This document shows positions 50,873-60,242 of a stretch of 61,509 nt of DNA, in pieces. Position 1 is the first letter of the stretch, and each line of letters starts with the position of its first letter. The stretch is from GWE2-40-63 sp050251815 (GTDB taxonomy: Bacteria; Bacteroidota; Bacteroidia; Bacteroidales; SZUA-534), in NCBI GenBank assembly GCA_050251815.1, contig JBFWMB010000018.1, forward strand, positions 1 through 61,509, written 5' to 3'. A model generated the notes under the pieces. That model was not told the origin of the DNA. It did no database searches and saw nothing but the letters and a program-made list of their open reading frames with translations. The translations under genes were made by a program, and so were the position numbers.

Positions 50873-52234
50873 TTATTCGACCAAAAGACGAAAAGATTTT
50901 TTAGCATGGTCTTGTTCAAGAATTACAAAATAAACTCCTTTGTTTTCGGGGGCCTGCAATTGAACTAGGGGTGTTTCCAGTTTTTCACTAGTCACCAAAT
51001 TACCAATTACATTGTAGATTTTTAGCGTTGCATTCGGATTCTCAAAACCCAGTTCCACGGTAAACTTCTGTCCCACTCTTACCGGATTGGGATAAATTTG
51101 TATTTGTCGGCTTTTTATGGGCTCCGGTACATTTACCGGATTTTCAGGGCCTTGGTGAACATAAATACGTTCATCGAGCCAATGAACCATAAAAACCGAA
51201 CCATTGGGGTGTTCAGCAAAAAATTGCTGATCGCGAAGGCCCAATAAATTAACTGCAAGCCCCTCACTCTGAAAGGTCCAATCACTGCTTCCGGTTTCAG
51301 TAATATAACTTGCCCCTGAGTTATAGGTTCCTTTAACCGAACTGAACCACATTCCCTGTTGCGTAAAACAAATATTGTACAACATGCGGTCGAGCCACCA
51401 GGAAATGTTCTTAAATACAGAATATACATTCCAAAAATCCAGGCTGGTTACCTCGCTAATATGTTTGCTGATATTTAGTTGAACTGCCACATTATCGCTG
51501 GTTCCGGCAAAACTAAAATACAGGCTGTCGTTGGGAGAAACCGATAAACCCCGCGTATTTCCAACTTTAATATCAGGATAAAATAAATTTTTTCCATCTA
51601 CTTTTATTGCAATATGTTTCCAGTTTAATCCATTGTTATCTGAAATAAACAAACCACCATTTCCGGTAACATATTCATCAGCAGCAGCATAATACAGCCG
51701 ACCATTTTTATCAATCGCAATCCGCTCTCCACAGGTATAAATTCCCAAACCTGTATTTCGTTGCTCCCAGGTTGTTCCCTGGTTTTCTGAAACTAAAACT
51801 CCCTGACCAATGTAACCCAATTCAAAATCGAGGGTTCCACTTATGGCAAAAAGTATTCCCTGTTGGTTCTCGATAATTTGAGTAACCGAAATCAGCGAGC
51901 CTAAAGAGACTGAGTCCCATGACTGCCCAAAATCGGACGAGTGGAATATTTTTCCGGAACCTCCGGCATAAATGTTTCCATTATCCGAAGCAAAAATGGT
52001 GTAAACAGCCTGTGTTTCAAACACCGGTTCAAAGGTTTTTCCCATATCAGTACTTTTTAAAATACCCCGGGTATAGCTTACAAATAAATTATCGGAACCG
52101 GCCAGTGCTATTCCTGTCATGGGTTTTCCTGCATTTGCAGATTGGGTTTCCCAAAATAATTGGGCTAAAACGGGTTGACTGAGAAAACAAATAATGGCAA
52201 TGGAAAATAACAAAATCCTTTTAAGCGGTAACAT
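50873..52234 (-). CDS. T9SS-secreted beta-propeller (BNR/VPS10-like) protein
   Basis: A 453-residue secreted protein from the ATG at 52234 (MLPLKRILLFSIAI signal peptide ending VLAQ); an ATG at 52255 is less likely. The body is a beta-propeller with repeated BNR/Asp-box-like phrases (GILKSTDMGKTFEP, KIFHSSDFGQSWDSV, GVLVSENQGTTWEQ, GLFISDNNGLNWKH). A type A T9SS sorting domain ends it (IQIYPNPVRVGQKFTVEL ... GVYFVILEQDHA). It is exported by the type IX system and attached to the surface or released. No catalytic residues are recognised; it resembles sialidase/photosystem assembly-type propellers only in fold. Confidence 0.85.
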   Translation of the reverse strand: MLPLKRILLFSIAIICFLSQPVLAQLFWETQSANAGKPMTGIALAGSDNLFVSYTRGILKSTDMGKTFEPVFETQAVYTIFASDNGNIYAGGSGKIFHSSDFGQSWDSVSLGSLISVTQIIENQQGILFAISGTLDFELGYIGQGVLVSENQGTTWEQRNTGLGIYTCGERIAIDKNGRLYYAAADEYVTGNGGLFISDNNGLNWKHIAIKVDGKNLFYPDIKVGNTRGLSVSPNDSLYFSFAGTSDNVAVQLNISKHISEVTSLDFWNVYSVFKNISWWLDRMLYNICFTQQGMWFSSVKGTYNSGASYITETGSSDWTFQSEGLAVNLLGLRDQQFFAEHPNGSVFMVHWLDERIYVHQGPENPVNVPEPIKSRQIQIYPNPVRVGQKFTVELGFENPNATLKIYNVIGNLVTSEKLETPLVQLQAPENKGVYFVILEQDHAKKSFRLLVE

Positions 52235-52336
52235 TAAAGTAAAAACAAATAACATGGTTTTGGATTTTGGGTTAGTCTTTTTGATAAAACAAATAATAAA
52301 AATTACATCTCAAACTATTTATGCAAAACATGATTA

Positions 52337-52750
52337 CTAAGTATCCGAATGGGTTGCGTGGGAACTAACTTCAATGCGGTTTCCATCCGGATCGAGCGTT
52401 ACAAATTCAAAATAACCATCGCCAGTTATACGCGGACCATCAAGAATAGCAAATCCTGCTTTCCGAAGCTGGTCTGCCTTTTCAATTACCGCTTCGATAG
52501 AATCTACACCAAAAGCCAAGTGTGAAATTCCAATTTTATCCCTTTGGTTTTGCAGGTTTAGTTCCCCATCCATATCAGTTTTAGTCATTAACTCCAATCG
52601 GGTTCCGGACTCAAATGAAATAAAATAGCTACGAAACTGCTTTACCCTGTTTTCATAAAGTGCATTTGCTATTCCACCAAAAAAAACTTCATAATAAGCT
52701 TTGAGCTGTTTCAAATCAGAAGTCCATATGCCAATATGTTCAATATACAT
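52337..52750 (-). CDS. VOC-family (glyoxalase-like) protein
   Basis: A 137-residue protein with two beta-alpha-beta-beta-beta units of the vicinal oxygen chelate superfamily. Candidate metal ligands are His5 (MYIEHIGIW), His near residue 76 (GISHLAFGV) and Glu near residue 126 (DPDGNRIEVSSH). This is the glyoxalase I-like arrangement, but the substrate is not determinable. It is divergent from glgA, with 302 non-coding bases between them. Confidence 0.85.
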   Translation of the reverse strand: MYIEHIGIWTSDLKQLKAYYEVFFGGIANALYENRVKQFRSYFISFESGTRLELMTKTDMDGELNLQNQRDKIGISHLAFGVDSIEAVIEKADQLRKAGFAILDGPRITGDGYFEFVTLDPDGNRIEVSSHATHSDT

Positions 52751-53052
52751 GAGTTTCTGTATGCTTTTTTATTTGGTGAAACAAAAACGCTTTAAACAAT
52801 TATTTGTTACAGCTGCAAACAAAAAAACATTAAGTTAATTAACTTTAAGAATGAGCATCCCGGTTTTACCAGGTTGAAAACAGAAAGCTACACAAGGAAT
52901 TTTTTTTACTTTAAAGAGCTTGGTGTATTTAAACTTTACTTGTATATTGGTTTACCATGTAACCGGGCCACAGACAGGCTCTACATAACACTAAACTCAT
53001 TCATATTGAACAATTTAATGCTATTAGTATTTTTCTTTAATAAAATTAGTTT
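52751..53052. other. Divergent intergenic region before glgA
   Basis: About 300 bases between the VOC gene (leftward) and glgA (rightward). It is AT-rich and must hold both promoters. A short frame at 52874-53056 has no recognisable protein features. No clear terminator, RNA or riboswitch was seen; an AT-rich element TATTTTTC at about 53028-53035 could be a poor -7 box for glgA. Confidence 0.4.
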
Positions 53053-54462
53053 ATGAATATTGTTCACATTAGTGCAGAATGTTTTCCAGCCGCAAAAGCC
53101 GGCGGATTGGCTGATGTGGTGGGAGCACTACCCAAATATCAGAATTTATTGGGTCATAAAGCCTCGGTCATTATGCCGCATTATTATACCAAATTTCGCA
53201 GCGAGCATGAGTACAAAGCAGTTTTTGACGGAGGTGCACGTTTGGGTCACCATACTTATTCGTTTCAGGTTTTTCAACTTTTAAATAAGAACCTTGGGTT
53301 CGATATCTACTCTATCGATATTCCCGGACTATTTGACCGTGATAAAATTTATTCGTATCCTGACGATACCGAACGTTTTCTTACCTTTCAGATGGCAGCC
53401 CTAAACTGGATAAACACGTGGAAAAACATTCCAGATCTGGTACATTGCCACGATCAGCACACGGGATTTATTCCGTTTATGATGTCGAAAGTTTGGGATT
53501 ACCAGCGAATGAAAGATATACCAACGGTATTCACCATTCATAACGGACAATATCAAGGACAATTTGGTTTCGATCGCATTCATTACCTTCCACCATTCCA
53601 TTCCTATTTTTATGGATTGGTTGAATGGGATGGTTTAATAAATCCTTTGGCCTCAGCCATTAAATGCGCGTGGAGAGTAACAACAGTATCGCCCAGCTAT
53701 ATGGATGAAATTGGTTATTCGATGCGTGGTCTTGAATCACTGTTACGAGCTGAACGCAATAAATCGACAGGTATTTTAAACGGCATCGATAATGAAGTCT
53801 GGAATCCGGAAACCGATACGTTATTGGAAAAAAATTACACCATCAAAACAGTGGAATCGGGCAAAAAAGCCAACAAAAACTGGTTGTGTAAAGAGTTTAA
53901 TCTGAATCCTGATTTACCACTTTTTATATTTATTGGCCGTCTGGTTGCTGAAAAAGGAGCTGACATTATCCCCGATGTAGTATACCGCATAAATACCGAA
54001 CATCCGGACGAACAAAACATCTTGATTTTGGGTTCAGGTGAACCCCACATTGAGCAGGGATTACTGCATCTGGAAGCTAATTTCAAAGGAACCTACTGTT
54101 CTTATATCGGTTACAATGAGAAATTATCGCACATTATGTACGCAGGAGCTGACTTTATACTGATGCCCTCACGGGTTGAACCCTGCGGATTAAACCAATT
54201 ATACGCCCTACGTTACGGAACCGTTCCTATTGTCAGGAGAACCGGCGGTTTAAAAGATACCGTTTTCGACATTGGCGACGGTGGCTTTGGCATTTGCCAC
54301 GACCAGGTTGAAAGTTGGGATGTGATTAACTCAATAAACCGGGCTAAAGCGTTTTTTAGCAAGCAAAATGTGTTTAAACACAATCGTAAAACCATAATGG
54401 AAATTGACCATTCGTGGAACCGGGCAGCGCAAGAATATTTAGAACTTTATAAAACACTTTAA
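53053..54462 (+). CDS. glgA: Glycogen synthase (ADP/NDP-glucose type, GT5)
   Basis: A 469-residue GT-B glucosyltransferase that elongates alpha-1,4-glucan from nucleotide-glucose. The N-terminal KAGGLADVVGALPK (residues 15-28) is the GT5 signature for sugar-nucleotide binding. Further landmarks are GHKASVIMPHY, TIHNGQYQGQFG, TVSPSYMDEI, ILNGIDNEVWNP, GRLVAEKGADI and, in the C-terminal half, PSRVEPCGLNQLYALRYG with the catalytic E-x7-E-like pair, then VRRTGGLKDTVFD. It is ten bases upstream of glgC in the same direction, so the pair is a glycogen-storage operon. Confidence 0.96.
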   Translation: MNIVHISAECFPAAKAGGLADVVGALPKYQNLLGHKASVIMPHYYTKFRSEHEYKAVFDGGARLGHHTYSFQVFQLLNKNLGFDIYSIDIPGLFDRDKIYSYPDDTERFLTFQMAALNWINTWKNIPDLVHCHDQHTGFIPFMMSKVWDYQRMKDIPTVFTIHNGQYQGQFGFDRIHYLPPFHSYFYGLVEWDGLINPLASAIKCAWRVTTVSPSYMDEIGYSMRGLESLLRAERNKSTGILNGIDNEVWNPETDTLLEKNYTIKTVESGKKANKNWLCKEFNLNPDLPLFIFIGRLVAEKGADIIPDVVYRINTEHPDEQNILILGSGEPHIEQGLLHLEANFKGTYCSYIGYNEKLSHIMYAGADFILMPSRVEPCGLNQLYALRYGTVPIVRRTGGLKDTVFDIGDGGFGICHDQVESWDVINSINRAKAFFSKQNVFKHNRKTIMEIDHSWNRAAQEYLELYKTL

Positions 54463-54472
54463 AGATACACCT

Positions 54473-55729
54473 ATGAAGAAGAAAGTTTTAGCCATAATCC
54501 TGGGCGGCGGACAAGGTTCGCGTTTGGCCCCTCTGACTGAAAACCGTTCGAAACCAGCCGTTCCGGTTGCTGGAAAATACCGACTGGTAGACATCCCGAT
54601 TTCTAATTGTTTAAACTCTGACATTAACCGAATATTTGTTTTGACACAGTTTAATTCGGCCTCGTTAAACAAACACATAAAAAACACCTATAATTTTGGG
54701 TTTTTCAGCGATGGTTTTGTTGATATAATGGCCGCCGAACTTACACCCAAAAGCGGAACCTGGTTCGAGGGAACGGCCGATGCGGTGCGCAAATGCATGC
54801 ATCACTTTTTAAATTACGAATTCGATTATGCACTCATACTTTCGGGCGATCAGTTGTACCAAATGGATTACAACCTGATGGTGGAAGAGCACATTAGAAA
54901 TAATGCCGAAATAACTCTGGCCACACTTCCTGTTTTGGCCAAAGAAGCACCCGGTTTTGGTATTCTTAAAACCAATAGCGATGGTTTAATTACCGAGTTT
55001 ATTGAAAAACCGGTTCCTGAATTATTGCCCGACTGGACATCGGAAGTAAGTGATGAAATGAACCGTGCCGGTAAAAACCACCTGGCTTCCATGGGGATTT
55101 ATCTCTTTAATCGCGATTTGCTAGTGGAACTCATGGACGATAAATCGACTAAAGATTTTGGCAAGGAAATTATTCCCCAGGCCATAGGGAACCGGAAAAT
55201 GCTCAGCTATCAGTACGAAGGTTACTGGACTGACATCGGAACCATTGAATCATTTTTTGAGGCCAACCTGAAACTTACCGATGACATTCCTGATTTTAAC
55301 CTGTTCGATAATTCCCGTGTTATTTATACCCGTGCCCGGATGCTTCCTCCGTCAAAAATTTCGGGAACTACACTCGAACGTACCATTATCGCCGATGGCT
55401 GTATAATTTTAGCCAGCCGGATTGAACACTCGGTAATTGGAATCCGTTCGCGTATTGGCAAGGGCACAACCATTGTTAATTCAATAATTATGGGAAGTGA
55501 TTATTATGAAGAGTTGGAGGAAATTAACAAATACAAAAAACCTATGGGAGTTGGCGAACGCTGTTATTTAAACAATACTATCATAGATAAAAACTGTGTA
55601 ATCGGAAATGATGTTCGCATAAATGGAGGTCACCATTTGGCTGAAACCGATACTCCCCTTTACACCATTAAAGAAGGTATTGTTATTCTAAAAAAAGGGG
55701 CAATCATCCCCGACGGCTTTGTAATTTAA
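54473..55729 (+). CDS. glgC: Glucose-1-phosphate adenylyltransferase (ADP-glucose pyrophosphorylase)
   Basis: A 418-residue enzyme that makes ADP-glucose from ATP and glucose-1-phosphate for glycogen synthesis. The N-terminal nucleotidyltransferase domain has ILGGGQGSRLAPLTENRSKP and YRLVDIPISNCLNS, the substrate motif LASMGIYLFNRD and YWTDIGTIESFFEANL. A left-handed beta-helix follows (about 300-418; HSVIGIRSRIGKGTTI). Length and motifs are typical. It follows glgA by ten bases and is closed by the terminator at 55746-55790. Confidence 0.96.
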   Translation: MKKKVLAIILGGGQGSRLAPLTENRSKPAVPVAGKYRLVDIPISNCLNSDINRIFVLTQFNSASLNKHIKNTYNFGFFSDGFVDIMAAELTPKSGTWFEGTADAVRKCMHHFLNYEFDYALILSGDQLYQMDYNLMVEEHIRNNAEITLATLPVLAKEAPGFGILKTNSDGLITEFIEKPVPELLPDWTSEVSDEMNRAGKNHLASMGIYLFNRDLLVELMDDKSTKDFGKEIIPQAIGNRKMLSYQYEGYWTDIGTIESFFEANLKLTDDIPDFNLFDNSRVIYTRARMLPPSKISGTTLERTIIADGCIILASRIEHSVIGIRSRIGKGTTIVNSIIMGSDYYEELEEINKYKKPMGVGERCYLNNTIIDKNCVIGNDVRINGGHHLAETDTPLYTIKEGIVILKKGAIIPDGFVI

Positions 55730-55745
55730 TTATTAACACCTCTGT

Positions 55746-55790
55746 AAAAAACCGGTAGTTTTATATATAACAACATACTACCGGTTTTTT
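55746..55790 (+). terminator. Rho-independent terminator after glgC
   Basis: AAAAAACCGGTAGT (55746-55759) pairs perfectly with ACTACCGGTTTTTT (55777-55790), starting 16 bases after the glgC stop. Confidence 0.9.
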
Positions 55791-55829
55791 TTGCTTAATG
55801 TTTAACCACTGCATTTTTAAATTTTCAGC

Positions 55830-55837
55830 TACCTTTG
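55830..55837 (+). promoter_or_regulatory. Bacteroidota -7 promoter element before the membrane LytTR gene
   Basis: TACCTTTG fits TAnnTTTG exactly and is 30 bases before the ATG at 55868; an AT-rich TTTTTAAATTTT stretch sits just upstream in the -33 area. Confidence 0.5.
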
Positions 55838-55867
55838 CCGTGAAAATCGCTTTATGCAAATCTTTCG

Positions 55868-56779
55868 ATGAAAAACACAGAAAATAATACTCACAAACAA
55901 ACAAATAAACAGGCAGAACCTAAAAAACTTTTTGTTGTAAATGCCGGAATAAATCAATTTATAATTCATGTTCGCCATAACCTGGGATTGTTTTTAAGCA
56001 TTAGCTTTGGCGTATTTCTTTTTGTTTTGTTTTTTCAGCCTTTTAATTTAGACTATTTCGAGTTTAACAACCGATTGATTTTTGTTGCCGGAATGGCAAC
56101 CATCGTTTTTTTCGGAATGGTAATCATCCGGATTATTTTTAAAAGTATAACCCAAAAATACCAGCAACGGTATCCCAACTATGAACTACCCGATTATCTG
56201 GGTTCTTTTTTAATGTGGCTTATCATTTCAGTAGCCCTGGCTTTTTACCTGCACTATGTCGCATTTATAGTAATTACCTTTTATTGTATGGTGAAAATTT
56301 CACTTATTGCTATGGCTCCCCCTGTTATCCTGCGTTTTTATGATAATTTTCAGGAACTTAGTAAACAAAACCAGCGTTTGATTAAAGAAAAACAACAAGT
56401 TGAAACCCTCATTGAAAAGTACCAGGACGATTACTTGAACCAATCCATCGAATTTATTTCTGATAATCTTAGCGAGAATCTTAACCTGCTTATTAAAGAC
56501 GTTGTCTTTATAAAATCGGCCGACAATTATGTTGAAATTGTTTACAAAGAAGCTGATCAGTTTAAGAAAAAACTGATTCGCAATACCCTTAAAAATATTG
56601 AACTGCAAATTAGGCCATTTTCAAACTTCAATCGATGCCACCGGACCAGCATTGTGAACACACATTTTGTTGAAAAACTACGCAAAATTTACAATAATTA
56701 CTGGATTACCATCAAAGGATACAGCGAACAACTTCCGGTATCGCGACAGTATTTAATGAAGCTTAGAGAAGCATTATAA
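55868..56779 (+). CDS. Membrane-anchored LytTR-type DNA-binding protein
   Basis: A 303-residue protein. A charged N-terminal tail (1-25) is followed by about four transmembrane helices (residues 40-165; LFLSISFGVFLFVLFFQPF, LIFVAGMATIVFFGMVII, SFLMWLIISVALAFYLHYV). A coiled coil (170-195) and a LytTR DNA-binding domain (about 205-303; LLIKDVVFIKSADNYVEIVY, NFNRCHRTSIVNTHFVEKL, LPVSRQYLMKL) complete it. There is no receiver domain, so it is a one-component regulator acting from the membrane. The stimulus is unknown. It stands alone between glgC and the 608-residue gene. Confidence 0.88.
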   Translation: MKNTENNTHKQTNKQAEPKKLFVVNAGINQFIIHVRHNLGLFLSISFGVFLFVLFFQPFNLDYFEFNNRLIFVAGMATIVFFGMVIIRIIFKSITQKYQQRYPNYELPDYLGSFLMWLIISVALAFYLHYVAFIVITFYCMVKISLIAMAPPVILRFYDNFQELSKQNQRLIKEKQQVETLIEKYQDDYLNQSIEFISDNLSENLNLLIKDVVFIKSADNYVEIVYKEADQFKKKLIRNTLKNIELQIRPFSNFNRCHRTSIVNTHFVEKLRKIYNNYWITIKGYSEQLPVSRQYLMKLREAL

Positions 56780-56934
56780 AGGCCTGGGGACGAATAACAC
56801 TCACCCCAACTTTTCTTCACCTGCCCCATATATGACAATTTAACCCCTGATTCAACTCGGTTAATCCCTTTCGTTTCGATTGATGCGCAGCTGTAAATAC
56901 ATTTGCTGGCATTAAAACGATTAAAAAGAATAAA

Positions 56935-58761
56935 ATGAATCAGGCACACACTTTTCATATCCCGGTAATGGGAATAGGCTACACCATCGATACACCTCTA
57001 AAAGTAGCACATTTAGGCATCGATTCGGCAATTTCGCTAGTCGACGACCAATTGATTGAACGAATGCGTAAGTTTTACTGCGAAGCTCACCAGATGGAAT
57101 ACCAAAAAATATCCACAAAGATTCATGATTACAGGGCCAAACGAATTACTGCTTACCTAAATCTATTGAACGAGTTAATTAATGAAAAAGTAAATGCATT
57201 AAAAAATATAACAGAAGATACCCGTTTTTTGGTAACCAATTATTTTAAACTTTTACCCGACAGCTCAGTACTTAAACAAGAATACTTAAAATTAAGTGCT
57301 GAAAAAATCAGCCTCTCCGATTCAAGGCTTTGGTTACAACAAAATCTTAAAACCGGAAGCATCGATGTAAATATCATGACCAAAGTGGATCGAGATAACT
57401 ACCAGGACAACGAACAATTGCCCGTAGCATTTAACGACGGTCATGCCGCCCTGCGCGGTTATGCACTCAGCAACCTGAACTCTTCCCTGATTTTGTCGGC
57501 TGGAATGAATCCAAGACTTTATGGTTTTATGGACCAATTTGAAGATTTTTATCCCGATGCAGATGGAAACATTAAAAAGAAAATTGTATTGAAAGTGAGC
57601 GATTACCGCTCGGCTTTGATTCAGGGAAAATTTCTGGCTAAAAAAGGCATGTGGGTTTCAGAATACCGTATTGAGTCGGGATTAAATTGTGGCGGACATG
57701 CTTTTGCCACCGATGGTTTCCTGATGGGACCCATTTTAAAAGAATTTCGCGACAACCGCAGCGAACTGGCCAGTTCAGTTTATGAACTACTACAACAAGC
57801 CTTGCTCGAAAAAGGAAAAACCATCCCAAACAAAGTATTAAACTTAAAAATTACTGCACAGGGCGGAGTTGGAACACCCGAAGAGCATCTGTTTTTGATG
57901 GACGAATATCAGGTTGATTCTGTAGGTTGGGGAACGCCATTTCTTTTAGTTCCTGAAGTGGTTGCCATTGATAATGAAACAGTAAAACGACTTGAAGAAG
58001 CTCGGGAAGACGATTTATACCTGAGTTATATTTCACCCCTTGGTGTGGCTTTTAATAACTTAAGAGGTAACACCAAAGATGCCGAAAAACTGCAACACAT
58101 TGCTGAAGGAAAACCGGGTAGTGCCTGCCCCAAAAAATACGTGGCACTAAATGGTGAGTTTACTGAAAAACCCATCTGCAGCGCATCGCATCAATACCAA
58201 AAAAAGAAAATTGAACAGCTCAAACAAGCCGGTTTAAGCGATAAAGAATATAAAAAACGATATACGCGCGTTGTTGAAAAAGCTTGCATCTGTGTTGGAT
58301 TAGGTACTTCGTCGCTTTTGGCTAAAAATCTGGACACAAAAATTGAAGGACCCGGAGTATCGGTTTGTCCAGGTCCAAACATGGCATATTTCTCGAAACA
58401 AATAACCCTGACAGAAATGGTTGATCATATTTACGGACGTCAAAACGTAATTACCCGCACCAACCGCCCGAATTTCTTCGTTAAAGAATTAAGTATCTAT
58501 GTTGAATTCCTGAAAAACAGCCTGGCTGAAGCCGAATATCCTTTATCAAAAAAAGAGGAGAAACATTTTCATACCTTTTTTGAAAACTTAAACCTGGGAA
58601 TCGATTATTACCAGCAGTTATTTAAAAATATGCGCGGATTCTTTGACCAAAGTAAAATTCAAATTGAAAACGAATTACAGCTAAACCGTAAAAAACTGGA
58701 AAAAATGATGCTAGCACTGAAACGATCAGCATCGGTAATACCAGCAAAAATTTTAAGTTAG
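56935..58761 (+). CDS. 608-residue protein of unknown function with conserved-looking Cys and glycine motifs
   Basis: A 608-residue cytosolic protein with no signal peptide or membrane helix. I do not recognise a named family. The N-terminal MGIGYTIDTPLKVAHLGI resembles a barrel entry strand; ESGLNCGGHAFATDG (Cys252) and ITAQGGVGTPEEH followed by VDSVGWGTPFLLVPE recall phosphate-binding turns of flavin TIM-barrel enzymes such as nitronate monooxygenases. Six cysteines fall at 252, 398 (GSACPKKY), 415 (PICSASHQY), 451 and 453 (KACICVGLG) and 478 (VCPGPN), a set that could bind an Fe-S cluster. The last 100 residues are helical and coiled-coil-like. It is transcribed alone, with no operon partner, between the LytTR gene and the convergent ECF operon. 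Confidence 0.7.
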   Translation: MNQAHTFHIPVMGIGYTIDTPLKVAHLGIDSAISLVDDQLIERMRKFYCEAHQMEYQKISTKIHDYRAKRITAYLNLLNELINEKVNALKNITEDTRFLVTNYFKLLPDSSVLKQEYLKLSAEKISLSDSRLWLQQNLKTGSIDVNIMTKVDRDNYQDNEQLPVAFNDGHAALRGYALSNLNSSLILSAGMNPRLYGFMDQFEDFYPDADGNIKKKIVLKVSDYRSALIQGKFLAKKGMWVSEYRIESGLNCGGHAFATDGFLMGPILKEFRDNRSELASSVYELLQQALLEKGKTIPNKVLNLKITAQGGVGTPEEHLFLMDEYQVDSVGWGTPFLLVPEVVAIDNETVKRLEEAREDDLYLSYISPLGVAFNNLRGNTKDAEKLQHIAEGKPGSACPKKYVALNGEFTEKPICSASHQYQKKKIEQLKQAGLSDKEYKKRYTRVVEKACICVGLGTSSLLAKNLDTKIEGPGVSVCPGPNMAYFSKQITLTEMVDHIYGRQNVITRTNRPNFFVKELSIYVEFLKNSLAEAEYPLSKKEEKHFHTFFENLNLGIDYYQQLFKNMRGFFDQSKIQIENELQLNRKKLEKMMLALKRSASVIPAKILS

Positions 58762-58779
58762 CCCCTATTCATTCTGTAA

Positions 58780-58818
58780 AAAGAAGCTGTATCAAATAGC
58801 AATTGGTACAGCCTCTTT
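58780..58818. terminator. Putative bidirectional terminator after the 608-residue gene
   Basis: AAAGAAGCTGTA (58780-58791) pairs with TACAGCCTCTTT (58807-58818), one mismatch in 12. It stands between two convergent genes (stops at 58761 and 58824). The T-runs are short, so strength is uncertain. Confidence 0.6.
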
Positions 58819-58823
58819 GTGAA

Positions 58824-60242
58824 CTATTTATTATCGATGGTAACATGCATTTCATAACCAACTATGCGAATTGCCGGCAGGTTATTTAAATCTTTTCCAA
58901 AACGGTAATCAAATACCATTTTGTCAGAGTCCTTGTCGTGCACAACAAGCTTGTAATCGTTTTTATCTACATTAAATTCAGGATATTGAATATTGCCGGT
59001 CAACTGGTATGAAATTCCACTTTCTGTAGCCAGTTCAACATCAACGTATTTTCCTGAAATACTTAGTCCCGAAAACGATTTTCCCAATAAACCAATACGG
59101 ATTTCATCTTCGTATCCATCAAGTTTTAAAACCTTGTTAAGACGGTTTATTTCAAATTCATTGTATTTGCCATTTACCGAAATTATGGAATCAACCGCAG
59201 TAAAGTTAATGTCGTTTTCATAGCCATTATTCAGCTTAAATATATTCAGGTTTCCAAATTCCATATCCACGTATTTGCCATCGAGCACTACCGAATTTCC
59301 TTGCTGAACCTCAAGACTCCCTTCATACATCACAGCTTTCACCACGGGACAGTCATCCAGTTCTATTTCAGAATACTTTGTATCAGCCTTCAGTTGTTTT
59401 AATTTAATGAAGCTAATTCTGTCTTCGTATCCTTTATAAACAACGTTTCCAAGCTGCTTCACCCTAATTTTTGAGTACTTAATATTCATATCAAGTTCCT
59501 GAACAGCAGCTGCATCCATCGACGTTTCGTAAGCTTCTAAATTGAGTGCCCCCATGGTGTCGAAAGTAAGTTTTGAGTATTTGGCATTAACTTTTGTATT
59601 TCCCCGGATGCTTTTTGCCTTTATTTGCGTGTCGTAAGCTTCAACATCAAAATTTCCCGCAATGGAATGTTCAAAATTAATTTTACCATATTTCATATTC
59701 AATACCACATCGGCATCGGCAGGCAGGTATAATTTTATTGCTATCAAATCGAACGATTCAAAGCTTATCTTTGACCCATCCATCAGCTCCATTTCATTGC
59801 GTCGCATACCCCAAAAGCTAACTTGTGACCAGTAGTTTTTGTAAAAACCTGAAGAAATTTTCACCTGATTTCCCGATCGGGTCAGCATGTTTTGCTGCAT
59901 CGCACGTTGAATTCGCGTTTCAACTGCTGTATCGCTTGTACTGAGGCGATAGTTAACTTCCAATACCACTTGGTTTTCTTTGGTTGGAAGCACACTTACA
60001 TCCACATCGTTAAACTGAAGATAAAACTGACTCCTGTTAGTTAACTCCAAACGCTTTGTTATCGTTTTTATGGGCCCTTGATTTTTAGAATCCAGATTTT
60101 CGCTAACAGGCTTAATTTTATTAACCGAAGGCAATTGGGGAACAGGTGGCACTGCCTGAGCAAAAACCCCGACTGAAAAAAGCAAAGACACCAACATCAT
60201 CAGGCCTAGCTTAAATATCGTATTGCTGAATTTTGTTTTCAT
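58824..60242 (-). CDS. Secreted beta-strand-repeat (DUF4097/adhesin-like) protein
   Basis: A 472-residue exported protein with a signal peptide (about 1-29, ending VFAQ) and a proline-rich start (AVPPVPQLPSV). The rest is a run of short beta repeats in a right-handed solenoid manner: KYGKINFEHSIAGNFDVEAY, NTKVNAKYSKLTFDTMG, LDMNIKYSKIRVKQLG, DTKYSEIELDDCP, SVNGKYNEFEINRL. The recurring phrase KYxxxE/DFxxL with YExxI marks each turn, as in DUF4097-like proteins. It is the third gene of the sigma/anti-sigma operon and overlaps the anti-sigma gene by 32 bases, so it may be the regulated envelope protein or a partner of the sensor. Confidence 0.8.
   Translation of the reverse strand: MKTKFSNTIFKLGLMMLVSLLFSVGVFAQAVPPVPQLPSVNKIKPVSENLDSKNQGPIKTITKRLELTNRSQFYLQFNDVDVSVLPTKENQVVLEVNYRLSTSDTAVETRIQRAMQQNMLTRSGNQVKISSGFYKNYWSQVSFWGMRRNEMELMDGSKISFESFDLIAIKLYLPADADVVLNMKYGKINFEHSIAGNFDVEAYDTQIKAKSIRGNTKVNAKYSKLTFDTMGALNLEAYETSMDAAAVQELDMNIKYSKIRVKQLGNVVYKGYEDRISFIKLKQLKADTKYSEIELDDCPVVKAVMYEGSLEVQQGNSVVLDGKYVDMEFGNLNIFKLNNGYENDINFTAVDSIISVNGKYNEFEINRLNKVLKLDGYEDEIRIGLLGKSFSGLSISGKYVDVELATESGISYQLTGNIQYPEFNVDKNDYKLVVHDKDSDKMVFDYRFGKDLNNLPAIRIVGYEMHVTIDNK

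Noticed and set aside
52874..53056. A 60-residue frame upstream of glgA as a small gene
   Set aside because: It has no recognisable features, overlaps the glgA start and lies where the promoter is expected.
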